The notes below the pieces were generated by a model. That model was not told the origin of the DNA. It ran no database searches and worked only from the letters and a program-made list of their open reading frames with translations. From Dinoroseobacter sp. (lineage in GTDB: Bacteria; Pseudomonadota; Alphaproteobacteria; Rhodobacterales; Rhodobacteraceae): a DNA stretch of 64,000 bases. Positions 51,133 through 59,740 of the stretch are shown piece by piece. The position numbers were made by a program, and so were the translations under genes. Location of the stretch: the NCBI GenBank assembly GCA_030066795.1, contig JASJAW010000009.1, positions 48,319 through 112,318 on the forward strand, read 5' to 3'. The stretch's first letter is position 1. Each line of letters begins with the position of its first letter.

Positions 51133-52446
51133 TCAGGGTGAAGCTCGGCCCACGGATATGTGGGTCGAGAACCCAGCATTGGCGACGTCTTCAGGGTCGT
51201 AAATGTTTCTTAGGTCAGCCATAGCGGGTTGCCGCATTGCAGCAGCGATACGCTTAAGATCAAGCGCGCGAAACTCGTTCCACTCTGTTAGTATGACAAG
51301 CGCATCGGCTCCTTCGACAGCTTTATAAACGTCATCGTCCCAACTAACTCCCGGCAGAAGGTCCCTACCCTCGCGCTGCCCTTGCGGATCGACCACTCGG
51401 ACGGAGGCACCCGCTCCGATCAATGCAGGGACAATAGTCAGCGAGGGCGCTTCCCGCATGTCGTCAGTGTTGGGCTTGAAAGTAACTCCCAGCACGGTAA
51501 TGACTTTGCCATTTACACTACCGCCGCACGCATCTCTCACCTTCTCAATCATACGGCGCTTTACATCTTCGTTGACCTTTATGACCGCCTCCGTCAATTG
51601 CAACGGAACCGAGTAATCCTGCCCAATGCGCGCAAGAGCCGATGTGTCCTTTGGAAAACAAGAGCCACCATAGCCTGGCCCAGCATGCAGGAATTTGTTT
51701 CCGATACGATTATCAAGACCCATGCCCCTGGACACGGCTTTTATGTCGGCCCCTGTACGCTCGCAGAGAGCTGCCATTTCGTTGATGAAAGAAATCTTCA
51801 TAGCAAGGAAGGCATTGGAGGCGTATTTGACAAGCTCCGCGCTTTCGAGATCGGTGATCTGGATAGGGAAATCGCGCAGATAGAGAGGACGGTAAATATC
51901 TCTCATTACTTCCGCAGCCCGCGCGCTTTCTACGCCAACAACCACCCGATCGGGCCGCATGAAATCATCAATCGCAGCGCCTTCCCGCAGAAATTCAGGG
52001 TTTGAGGCGACATCGAACTCGGCGTTTGGATTGGCTTTTGCCAGAGTTTTAGCAACAGCGCGATTTGTACCGACGGGTACAGTCGATTTCGTAACCACCA
52101 CCGTGTAGCCGGTTAGCGCATGCGCGATCTCTTCCGTGGCGGACATGACATAAGTCAGGTCAGCGTGGCCATCGCCGCGCCGTGTCGGCGTTCCTACTGC
52201 GATGAAGACAGCGTCAGCACCGTCAACAGCCTCAGCAAGGTTTTCTGTGAAAGAAAGACGACCTGCCGCGATGTTTTTTGCAATTAACGTATCGAGGCCG
52301 GGCTCAAAGATCGGCACTTCACCCGCCTTCAATTGGGCGAGCTTTTGAGGGTTCTTGTCTACGCACACTACGTTGTGACCAAAGTCGGAGAAGCACACAC
52401 CCGATACCAGGCCAACATAGCCAGTGCCTATCATTGCAATCTTCAT
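51133..52446 (-). CDS. ugd: UDP-glucose 6-dehydrogenase
   Basis: A 437-residue UDP-glucose/GDP-mannose dehydrogenase. The N-terminal NAD motif GTGYVGLVSG is at about 7-16, then VGTPTRRGDG, TKSTVPVGT, NPEFLREG, the catalytic Cys in GYGGSCFPKD (about 257-266), and VTFKPNTDDMREAPSL in the hinge. The UDP-binding C-terminal domain is complete. It oxidises UDP-glucose to UDP-glucuronate with two NAD+, the precursor for the epimerase and for acidic polysaccharide. It is monocistronic by spacing. Confidence 0.95.
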   Translation of the reverse strand: MKIAMIGTGYVGLVSGVCFSDFGHNVVCVDKNPQKLAQLKAGEVPIFEPGLDTLIAKNIAAGRLSFTENLAEAVDGADAVFIAVGTPTRRGDGHADLTYVMSATEEIAHALTGYTVVVTKSTVPVGTNRAVAKTLAKANPNAEFDVASNPEFLREGAAIDDFMRPDRVVVGVESARAAEVMRDIYRPLYLRDFPIQITDLESAELVKYASNAFLAMKISFINEMAALCERTGADIKAVSRGMGLDNRIGNKFLHAGPGYGGSCFPKDTSALARIGQDYSVPLQLTEAVIKVNEDVKRRMIEKVRDACGGSVNGKVITVLGVTFKPNTDDMREAPSLTIVPALIGAGASVRVVDPQGQREGRDLLPGVSWDDDVYKAVEGADALVILTEWNEFRALDLKRIAAAMRQPAMADLRNIYDPEDVANAGFSTHISVGRASP

Positions 52447-53144
52447 TCTTAAAATAACCTCTTACTCGTTCCGCAAACATTCGGGCTTCTAAGCAAGACC
52501 AAGTCTAAGTTCCCTGCTCTGGTGAAAACCGCCAGACACCCGCGCGCGCGATGTTCGCAAGTCTCAGAGCTTTCCACAATCTGTTTTGCGGATGTCGCGC
52601 AATTATCGCGCGGAGCAGCAAGGTCATTTTTAAGGTTTTGTCGACAATCGAAACACTTCTTGGTGCGCTAGCCACACAATGCCCGCTTTGGCGGACCGCG
52701 CCACCCTCAACGCGCGGCTTGAACAAAGACGCCGACAGGTAAGAACTACCTTTGGACACAGGTGAGCGATTTGCCAAAAGCGTCTATTAAATTGTGTCCA
52801 GACTATCCAAACCCGGATTACTTCTAGTGCCGATCATAGCGTCTCGCCAAAGCAAGCGCTGGAGTCCAAAAGCAAGGCAATACACCCGTTTTAGGCTTGT
52901 AGGGGATCTAGGATGAGGTGGTTTGATGGGTGATCCGTTCGCTTTTTCCAGTGCAACCGATAAGTGCTTCTGGTCTCAACCGCAAAACTCTCACAGCATT
53001 TTTCAAGAAAGCCTAAAGCGTTCTCTTACAAACTCGTTCGCGCGACCAAAGCATCAGATTGATCTTTCGTACCACTAATGTGTCACCCAGGCAGTTGATG
53101 ACGAAGAGCAGCCGCCCCAAAAAAACGCACCGAGCAGCTCAGCG
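52447..53144. other. About 700 bp without a recognised gene
   Basis: Upstream of ugd on the minus strand. A short frame at 52505-52777 (minus, 90 codons) shows no domain or ribosome site. The part beyond 52780 is AT-richer than its surroundings, as at 48-49.8 kb. No RNA gene or mobile element was recognised. It may contain the ugd promoter and remnants of a lost gene. Confidence 0.5.
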
Positions 53145-54005
53145 TCACGGAAAGATAAGCGCACCCGATTTTGACATGGCAAGCCCACTGGGAAGGTCTA
53201 CCAAAGGCGTATAACCGAAGGCAGCGCGAGCCGCGGAAGAATCCAGCGAGAAACGCAAAAAGGGCGCCGGATCATGTTCAACCGGCGCGATATCCGTCCG
53301 AACCCCGCAGAGTTGCGCTATGATACGGGCAACCTCTTCCAACGAAGCCGGCGTACCACTGGCAATGTTAAAGACGCCCATCGCGCCGCTGCGTACGGCG
53401 GCAAGCGCAGCACGACAAAGATCGTGAACATGTAGGAAATCGATGCGGTTCTGCCCCCCGGTGATCCTCACAGGGCGACCTGCCTTTGCTTGTGCTAGGA
53501 GGCGTGCCAGCAGTTGATCCGCCGCCATGCCTGCCCCGTATACCGAGGACGGCCTCAGCACGACATGCTTTAAACCAGTGGCGGCGAATTCTTCCAGCGC
53601 GGCCTCAGCCAATCGTTTGCTCGCGGCGTAGATCCCACCAATGGGACCTGGTCCAACGACCGCGTTCTCGTCAATTCGCTGAGCGTGAGGATCAGCGTAG
53701 ACGGAGCCTGAGGAAATAAAGACGAGATACACGCCGTTATCCTGCGCCCACTCAGCCAAGTTTATGACCGCTCGAAGGTTAACGTCGAAGAGTCGGCGCA
53801 AGTCCGCTTCACCGGGCAAGCACGCAGCCGCATGCACAATCACATCTGCACCCTGTAAAAGAGACGAAAGCCGCTCGGGCTCCACCCAATCCCGGAGGTC
53901 CCACTCCTGTCGCGTCAGGGGCACGTATTCGATCCCTTCGGCTTCAAGAAGCGCCTGACAGTGACGGCCAAAGAGCCCCGTACTCCCAGTCAGTGCAATC
54001 TTCAC
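53145..54005 (-). CDS. NAD-dependent epimerase/dehydratase (nucleotide-sugar reductase-like)
   Basis: A 286-residue extended SDR. TGSTGLFGRHC (about 7-17) is the NAD motif. The D63-like acidic position, SSGSVYADPH (about 99-108), and the catalytic Tyr/Lys in YAASKRLAE (about 129-137) are present. It is shorter than most sugar epimerases and closest in size to RmlD-type reductases. It overlaps the ATP-grasp gene by 4 bp at its start, so it is part of the four-gene operon with ATP-grasp, metallophosphoesterase and sulfotransferase. Its sugar substrate is unknown. Confidence 0.85.
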   Translation of the reverse strand: MKIALTGSTGLFGRHCQALLEAEGIEYVPLTRQEWDLRDWVEPERLSSLLQGADVIVHAAACLPGEADLRRLFDVNLRAVINLAEWAQDNGVYLVFISSGSVYADPHAQRIDENAVVGPGPIGGIYAASKRLAEAALEEFAATGLKHVVLRPSSVYGAGMAADQLLARLLAQAKAGRPVRITGGQNRIDFLHVHDLCRAALAAVRSGAMGVFNIASGTPASLEEVARIIAQLCGVRTDIAPVEHDPAPFLRFSLDSSAARAAFGYTPLVDLPSGLAMSKSGALIFP

Positions 54006-55033
54006 CTGTCACCCCCGTAGAGAGAGAACTGCGGCGCAAGGTCAGGGACCAAGGCACCCTCTGCTTCTAGTTGGTCCAAAGCATCGCAGCGGAGCACCAC
54101 CTCGCTCCAGAACCGCAAAACGGCACTGCCCCACGCGATCTGCGGGTTATATGCAATCCCCTGCTTCCGCTTGAGATAGAATTCCACGGGGTTGAAGCCT
54201 AATTGGGAACAAAGGGGCGTCGTGCCCGAAAACCGCGCGTTGATCTCAAAGAGTTTTGGCACCCCGTCATGGCCCACACGTAGTTGGAAATTGCACGCCC
54301 CCTCGATACCGATACGCCGGGCCACCTCGGAGACATATCTTTCGACTTCCGGCACTTGCTCCGGATAGGCGCGATAGGTGTCACCGGATCTCAGGTCGCG
54401 GCGCAGCGCGAGCACGGGCGAAAAAGCACCTTCACATCCGACAATAGTACAAGTGAACTCACTGTTCGCATCGCCGACTAGCTCCTGAACAATAACGCCT
54501 TCTTCACCAGGATAGGCCGTGAGATCGCCTGGCGACTCCGCCCGAACCACGCCTATAGATCGATAGCCTACCGCAGGTTTGACAATTAACGGAAAGGAAA
54601 GGTCCGTTCGACGCCTTGCCTCGCGCAGAGTAATCGTCTCCGGAAAGGGCAGGCCTTGGTCGGCCAGAAACGCTGCCGTCCGCTTTTTGTCGTCGGCTAT
54701 CTGCACCGTCTCCAATGGATTGACCACCACCTTAACGCCGAACTGTCCCTCGATTTCAGCTTTGTTCCGGGCACAGAACTCAAGCTCTACGTCCGTTCCC
54801 GGCAGGTAGTAGTCGATGGCCTCGGCTTCAAAAATACGGGCGAGAGAGGTCAGGTAGTCAGGGTCGGCGGCACTGGTAACTAGATAAGCCTTGTCGCAGG
54901 CATACAACCCGGCCGCGCGCGAACTCATATCAGCACCGATCACGCGAAGGGGCAGGTCCTCAATCATTCTAAGCGACTTGATCACGCCCTGGCCGACGCC
55001 GCCCCCTGCTCCTGTCACAAGAATAGAAATCAT
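54002..55033 (-). CDS. ATP-grasp domain protein, carbamoyl-phosphate-synthase-like
   Basis: A 343-residue ATP-grasp enzyme. The N-terminal pre-ATP-grasp Rossmann-like domain begins ILVTGAGGGVGQGVIKSL (about 4-21). The ATP-grasp core has FPLIVKPAVGYRSIGV (about 147-162), VIVQELVGD, and the metal-binding FEINARFSGTTP (about 262-273). These enzymes form an amide or thioester by acyl phosphate. Within a polysaccharide locus it could attach an amino acid to a sugar acid or prepare an activated acyl group. It overlaps the epimerase start and the phosphoesterase ends 1 bp before it. Reaction unknown. Confidence 0.82.
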   Translation of the reverse strand: MISILVTGAGGGVGQGVIKSLRMIEDLPLRVIGADMSSRAAGLYACDKAYLVTSAADPDYLTSLARIFEAEAIDYYLPGTDVELEFCARNKAEIEGQFGVKVVVNPLETVQIADDKKRTAAFLADQGLPFPETITLREARRRTDLSFPLIVKPAVGYRSIGVVRAESPGDLTAYPGEEGVIVQELVGDANSEFTCTIVGCEGAFSPVLALRRDLRSGDTYRAYPEQVPEVERYVSEVARRIGIEGACNFQLRVGHDGVPKLFEINARFSGTTPLCSQLGFNPVEFYLKRKQGIAYNPQIAWGSAVLRFWSEVVLRCDALDQLEAEGALVPDLAPQFSLYGGDR

Positions 55034-55034
55034 T

Positions 55035-55817
55035 TCAGGACTCCAGGTAGGATAGCAGCCTTGCCCGAGTGTCCTGACTTAAGTCAGATGCGGCAAGTGC
55101 CTGTCGATATGTGTCGAAGCCGGAGGGGATGTTGCGAATATCCACCCGGACCCGATTATCGTCAACGTCGAGAAGCGCGTAACTGAGCCCAGTGCCACGC
55201 GGCATGCCCACAGCGCCCGGATTTATCAGTACAATCGCGTCGTCCGCGATGTTCCACCACTTTCTTTGGGATAGCGGCTGTACCTTTTCGCCATACACAA
55301 CCACCGAAAACGCACGGTGCGAATGACCGAAAACTCCAACTTTATGCCCAGAAATTCGCAATGCATTGGCCGCCTCGAGCTGCGAAGCGACATCCGATAC
55401 GTAGCGCCAGTCGCCGTAAGCGTAAGGATTGGCGTGGGCAAAAAAAACTTCACGAACTGAGTAAGCCTCAACCCAGGGATAACGTCCGGACAGCAACGGT
55501 TCTCTGCTAATCCGTTTTTGGGTCCAATACACCGAGTCGCGTACGAACTGAGGAACGCGATCGTAGAAGCCGGCATCACCTGTCTCCAAGCCGAAATAGA
55601 ACGCGTCATGATTGCCGCTTACGAACACAACACTTGGATTTTGAGCAGCGAAATCATCCATCTGGTTCAGAACGCTGTTCGGTTGCATCCCGAAAGTTAA
55701 CAAATCGCCAAGAATAACCGTCAGATCCGGCGTCGCCGCCTGAGCATCGGCCAGCGCAAGGCTCAAAGCATCCGCATTGCTATGAATGTCGGCGAGCACT
55801 GCGATCCGGTATGCCAT
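55035..55817 (-). CDS. Metallophosphoesterase, YfcE/MJ0936-like
   Basis: A 260-residue calcineurin-like phosphoesterase. The metal ligands are in the classic order: ADIHSN (Asp9, His11), GDLLTFG (about 37-43), GNHD (about 68-71), later a His in FAHANPY, and GHSHRAF near 169-175. The fold is complete. It is cytoplasmic, with no signal peptide. Between ATP-grasp and sulfotransferase genes, it could hydrolyse PAP, the by-product of sulfotransfer, or another phosphoester; that is a guess from neighbours only. Confidence 0.87.
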   Translation of the reverse strand: MAYRIAVLADIHSNADALSLALADAQAATPDLTVILGDLLTFGMQPNSVLNQMDDFAAQNPSVVFVSGNHDAFYFGLETGDAGFYDRVPQFVRDSVYWTQKRISREPLLSGRYPWVEAYSVREVFFAHANPYAYGDWRYVSDVASQLEAANALRISGHKVGVFGHSHRAFSVVVYGEKVQPLSQRKWWNIADDAIVLINPGAVGMPRGTGLSYALLDVDDNRVRVDIRNIPSGFDTYRQALAASDLSQDTRARLLSYLES

Positions 55818-55832
55818 ATCAGCGCTCCCGGT

Positions 55833-56684
55833 TCAGCCGCGTCGGACCGGCGTCGCAAGCCAATCCCCCAGTTGACGTTTGCATATGCCCTCCAATGCGC
55901 GCACATCTTCGGCATAGTAGGCCCGCAATCCCTCAGCCAAAACATCGGTGAGGGGCGGATACCGAACCTCGCGTGCCACGAGCCCCCGCACCTTCTGGAT
56001 CGGGCCCGTGTTTCGGATAGGATCCAATATCGGGCGTATGGGCTTTAGCAACTCCCGTAGTCGCTTGGGCACCATAGCCGCCTTACTATCTTTGACCTTT
56101 CCAGCGTGTGGCAAAAGCGAACCGTCGGACCGCCCCAGATGCCGGGCAAGTTTGTCGAGCTCTTGCTGTGGCGACGCTCGCATGTCTTCGAAAAACATGA
56201 CAAGCAGCGCTTCTTTAGGAAAGCGATCCAGAAAACGGGTAAGTTGCGCTGCGTAGAGGCCGTCGTCGATAAAGCGACGAAAAGTTGCTCGGCTGGGGTC
56301 GAGATACTCTTCGATCCGCTCATGTACGTCGCCTCGGCGGTAGAGCATACAATAGTCTGAATAGGCGCGCGCTACCGGATTTCGCAATAATGCCACAAGC
56401 CGGATATCTGGATAGGCGTCCCGGATCCGCTCCGCAGCTTGCGGATCACTGAGGTATGAGTTGGACTTTTCGCCAATGAGCGTGCCGGCATGCTGTTGCG
56501 GGAAATGCTCTGCATACCAAGGAAAGCCGCGCTCGAACTCCCTCGAAAAGAAGTGCAGTTCGGGATCCGGCATGAAGATGTCAGATGCCTGTTGCAGCGA
56601 AGCTTGCAACCAAGTGGTTGAAGACTTTGCCGCACCGATGATCAGGAAGTCCAGCGCGGGTTTTGCACGGATCTCTGCCAGCAT
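55833..56684 (-). CDS. Sulfotransferase family protein
   Basis: A 283-residue PAPS-dependent sulfotransferase. The 5'-phosphosulfate loop is IIGAAKSSTTWLQ (about 14-26). The 3'-phosphate loop is VALLRNPVARAYSDY (about 95-109). The HFFSREFERGFPWY segment after the first loop is typical of heparan/NodH-like sulfotransferases. The ATG at 56684 has GGAGA before it; an upstream frame to 56738 is possible. It probably sulfates the polysaccharide made by this locus. Confidence 0.83.
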   Translation of the reverse strand: MLAEIRAKPALDFLIIGAAKSSTTWLQASLQQASDIFMPDPELHFFSREFERGFPWYAEHFPQQHAGTLIGEKSNSYLSDPQAAERIRDAYPDIRLVALLRNPVARAYSDYCMLYRRGDVHERIEEYLDPSRATFRRFIDDGLYAAQLTRFLDRFPKEALLVMFFEDMRASPQQELDKLARHLGRSDGSLLPHAGKVKDSKAAMVPKRLRELLKPIRPILDPIRNTGPIQKVRGLVAREVRYPPLTDVLAEGLRAYYAEDVRALEGICKRQLGDWLATPVRRG

Positions 56685-56706
56685 GTTGTGTCTCTCCATT
56701 GTCTCT

Positions 56707-57126
56707 TTAACGACTTCCGCTCTGGTTTGCTGGATCAAAGCTCATCGAGAAGAACGGCCAATTTGGAAGCGACCCGTGGCTCGTCGCTTTTGCGCAGGTC
56801 GAAACTACGCGTTGCGCTGTTCGAAAGGGGTTAGTCAGCCGGTTCAGACAGGAATTGAATGCGTAGCCATCACTCGCTGAACAAGCCAACAGCCGCTTAG
56901 GTGACAAAACGTATGTCAGCACGCGTACCGATGCCGCGACTACGATCTGTGCGTACCGGGCCAAACGGCCCTCGCCCTTTCCGTCGAAAACCGAAGCGCC
57001 CGCGACATCCACAACCATCACGCGCTTCGGCTCCGCCGACTCCGTAGCGAATCCGCATGCTTCGAGAAAAGCAATCCGTTGCATCGAGGTTAAGCTTGTC
57101 ATGTGGTATCTGGCATTGATGAGCAT
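56707..57126 (-). pseudogene. Possible decayed glycosyltransferase N-terminus
   Basis: A 139-codon frame beginning MLINARYHMTSLTSMQR, which resembles the N-terminus of family-4 glycosyltransferases (a MLINARFLT..VTGVQR-like pattern). The rest loses that resemblance after about residue 30 and becomes low in recognisable motifs. It sits between the sulfotransferase and an intact glycosyltransferase on the same strand, with GGGAG 12 bp before the ATG. It is best explained as a truncated or frame-shifted gene; a genuine small protein cannot be excluded. Confidence 0.4.
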
Positions 57127-57151
57127 GGGCACCGAGTCTCCCTGATGCTGC

Positions 57152-58354
57152 CTAGGAAACCGCTTGGAACCGGTCTCGCCGAGCCGGCGCGAGGTCCTCG
57201 TAAAGCTGGCTTACTTGTTCAATATGCCGCTCCGCACCATAGCGCTTGACAAGATCGGCACGGGCGGCCGCAACGATGGCAGCACGGCTCTCCGGGTCGG
57301 CATCTAATTGCGCAAGCGCCGTGGCAATGGCGCCGGCATCATCCAGTGGCACTAGCCGTCCCGTTTTGCCGTCGGTGATGGCCTCGATATTGCCGCCATG
57401 TCGGGTGGCGATCACTGGCACGCCAAGATGCATCGCCTCAATCAGCGTCCGTCCGAAGGGCTCATTCACTGCCGTTACAATTGTGGCATCCATCGCGGCC
57501 ATCGGCCCGTCAATCGGGCGCCTGAAGCCCATCAGGTGGACACGGTCGCCTATCCCAAGGCTTACGGCCAGCTCGCGCGCTTCGCGATCAAGCGGCGCGT
57601 GGGGCAAAATTGCCTCACCAAAAAGCAAACCTCGAACATCCCTGCCAGGCAATGCTTTGACCGTTGCCGCTACTGCCTCCACGAAAGCCAGAGGCCGCTT
57701 CCGTGGCACCAGCGATCCGAAATAACCAAGGAGCAAAGCGTCCTTCCCTGCTCCGACCTCCTTCAGCAGTTCAGCACGAGCCGCCTCACGATCTGGCTGT
57801 CCGCCGAACTCAAAGGGGCTGTAGATGACTCGAGTGCGAGATGTGACTGGCAAGACAGGTCGTGCCGGGCGCGCGAAATTCGAAACGGTAACGACCCTGT
57901 TTGCAAAGAGTGGCGCGATAGCATTTACTCCAAAGCCCTTAGGATCCTCACGATGATGCCAAAGCAACCGACACCCAGCGAGGCGGGCTGGAGCGGCCCA
58001 ATTCACATGCATCCGCCCATCGTTGGTGTGAACGATGTCATAGCTTCCATCCAAGAGATACCTGCGCAGCCTGGGCAGCGTCCGAGTGAGATACGTCCCA
58101 ATAGATACAGAACTGTCGGTTCTGCTGTGCGGCGGTGCGATAATCCCAACACCCGGAAGCGTCTGATACTCCAGCCCTAATGAGCTAATGTATTCTCCAA
58201 GCCGCCCCGGCCCCGACCCGTCTAGGTCGTGCAATACAATAGCTGGGTCAAAACGATCGCGGTCCAATCCGGCCACAAGTTTAAGCGCCGAGATATGACT
58301 GCCACCGACGGTTTTACCCCCAACAAAGGGAAAAAGAATTCGTAAGCTATTCAA
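57152..58354 (-). CDS. Glycosyltransferase family 4 protein
   Basis: A 400-residue GT-B glycosyltransferase. RILFPFVGGKTVGGSHISALKL at the start is the acceptor-side domain; VIYSPFEFGG, then GYFGSLVPRKRPLAFVEA (about 213-230) begin the donor domain, and EPFGRTLIEAMHLGVPVIATRHGGNIEAI (about 321-349) is the nucleotide-sugar E-x7-E signature. The TTG at 58354 with GAGG 8 bp before it places the family N-terminus correctly; starts at 58429 or 58432 would overlap the export gene. It adds a sugar in assembly of the polysaccharide repeat unit. Sugar unknown. Confidence 0.87.
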   Translation of the reverse strand: MNSLRILFPFVGGKTVGGSHISALKLVAGLDRDRFDPAIVLHDLDGSGPGRLGEYISSLGLEYQTLPGVGIIAPPHSRTDSSVSIGTYLTRTLPRLRRYLLDGSYDIVHTNDGRMHVNWAAPARLAGCRLLWHHREDPKGFGVNAIAPLFANRVVTVSNFARPARPVLPVTSRTRVIYSPFEFGGQPDREAARAELLKEVGAGKDALLLGYFGSLVPRKRPLAFVEAVAATVKALPGRDVRGLLFGEAILPHAPLDREARELAVSLGIGDRVHLMGFRRPIDGPMAAMDATIVTAVNEPFGRTLIEAMHLGVPVIATRHGGNIEAITDGKTGRLVPLDDAGAIATALAQLDADPESRAAIVAAARADLVKRYGAERHIEQVSQLYEDLAPARRDRFQAVS

Positions 58355-58388
58355 GAAACTGACCTCAGGCAAAGCCGCTTGGGGGAAC

Positions 58389-59612
58389 TTAATTGCTCGG
58401 CGATTGCGGCAAAAGCTCGATGGTGACATCAAGAGTGTCCCCCGGAGCTAGGCGAGTAGCGGGATCGGCTGAAATGCGCTCGAAAGCGCCATCGACTTCC
58501 CGGGTGACAACGTAGCCAATGTAGCTAACTGCATCTGACTCGTCGCTGACGCTTCCCCGCGCCGTCGCCTCGGCGTAGAGCTGCCGCGCTGTTTGCGCCT
58601 CCGCCCGCCGGTCGGCCAGATCGAGACCGACATTTCGCAAAGCAGTGAGGCGACCGAGGCGGGCTTCATCGAACAGGGTGATCTCGTCGCGCTGCGCCAA
58701 ATTCAGCTGTTGCTCGGCATTTAACCTAGCGACCTCGAGCTCGCTCAACTGCACCTCTAAGTTGGCCAGTCCCGAAAGCACCGCCGTCTCACGCGAGCGC
58801 ACGGAGAGGCCTCGGTCCTTCAGCTCTTCCATTGCCTCAGCGTCCGCGCGGGCAAGCTCAATCTGTTGCTTGCGCAATTCGATCTGAGCATCGAGACGAG
58901 CTAGTTGTTGGGACACAACAGACTGAAGCTCCTGAATATTTGCCTCGCGCGTTTCTATAGATTCCTGCCGCGCTGTGAAAAGCTCTCGCTCTAAACCTTC
59001 GATATCCTCACCGTCAGAAGGTGGCAGCCCATCCGCCTCACGTGTCTCAATAGCAACGACTTCCGCCTCCAGACGCGTTTCCTCGGCCTCCAACGCGGCG
59101 ATTTGTTCTGTCAAAAGGCGTAAGTGACCGCCAAGTCGGATCAACTCCCGGTCCGTATTTTGGTCAGCGGCAGTGAGAGAGCCAATCCCCCCCGACAAGG
59201 CCACCGCCTGTTGAACAGTCATACCCAGGCGAAACGGATATGAGCCGGGCGCCGCCACTGACCCACCGACATAGATCGGAGCATGCCCCGCGATTTCAAC
59301 CGCAACCTCCGGTGGAGCGGTAAGACCGATCCGACGCTGGATCTGAAAAGATATAGCGGTTGAAAGGCTGTTTGCGGTCTCGCCCTCAGCCATAACTGAC
59401 CCCGCCAAAGGCATTTGTATCTCGCCGCTGGGCGAGATCTGGTACTCGCCGCTGACCCCATCCCAGTACTCGAACCTAAGCTCTGCGTGGTCCCACCGCC
59501 CCGCTCGCACCAGCACCCTATCACCCGCGACAAAGGCGTAGCTTTCCGCGACCGCTGAAGCGGGTAAAACAACAACCAAAGCAAGAACAATCAGACGAAA
59601 TGGCATTACCAT
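58389..59612 (-). CDS. Polysaccharide export protein with coiled-coil, Wza/ExoF type
   Basis: A 407-residue exported protein. A signal peptide (about 1-23) is followed by a polysaccharide-export domain (about 24-108, ...GEYQISPSGEIQMPLAGSV) and an SLBB-like segment with IYVGGSVAAPGSYPFRLGMTVQQAVALSGG (about 109-138). A long alpha-helical coiled-coil rich in Glu/Gln/Leu covers about 160-340. The C-terminal part has a second short beta region. This is the ExoF-like layout, a periplasmic and outer-membrane part of a Wzy-dependent export channel. The start at 59612 gives a clean signal sequence. It is divergent from a sulfotransferase gene. Confidence 0.84.
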   Translation of the reverse strand: MVMPFRLIVLALVVVLPASAVAESYAFVAGDRVLVRAGRWDHAELRFEYWDGVSGEYQISPSGEIQMPLAGSVMAEGETANSLSTAISFQIQRRIGLTAPPEVAVEIAGHAPIYVGGSVAAPGSYPFRLGMTVQQAVALSGGIGSLTAADQNTDRELIRLGGHLRLLTEQIAALEAEETRLEAEVVAIETREADGLPPSDGEDIEGLERELFTARQESIETREANIQELQSVVSQQLARLDAQIELRKQQIELARADAEAMEELKDRGLSVRSRETAVLSGLANLEVQLSELEVARLNAEQQLNLAQRDEITLFDEARLGRLTALRNVGLDLADRRAEAQTARQLYAEATARGSVSDESDAVSYIGYVVTREVDGAFERISADPATRLAPGDTLDVTIELLPQSPSN

Positions 59613-59633
59613 GTACTCACTATTGTAACACAC

Positions 59634-59676
59634 TATCCAAAAAAGATTACTGACCGAGACAGTATCCCAAAAAAGA
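59634..59676. repeat. Direct repeat TATCC(C)AAAAAAGA in a divergent promoter
   Basis: TATCCAAAAAAGA (59634-59646) and TATCCCAAAAAAGA (59663-59676) lie 29 bp apart, about three helical turns, between the export and sulfotransferase genes. They could be sites for a regulator that acts on both promoters. Confidence 0.35.
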
Positions 59677-59740
59677 GTCTGCGTCGACCGATCAAGAGGT
59701 TATCTGTAATGATAGTTTACGCTGGGTAACGGAAACCCAA

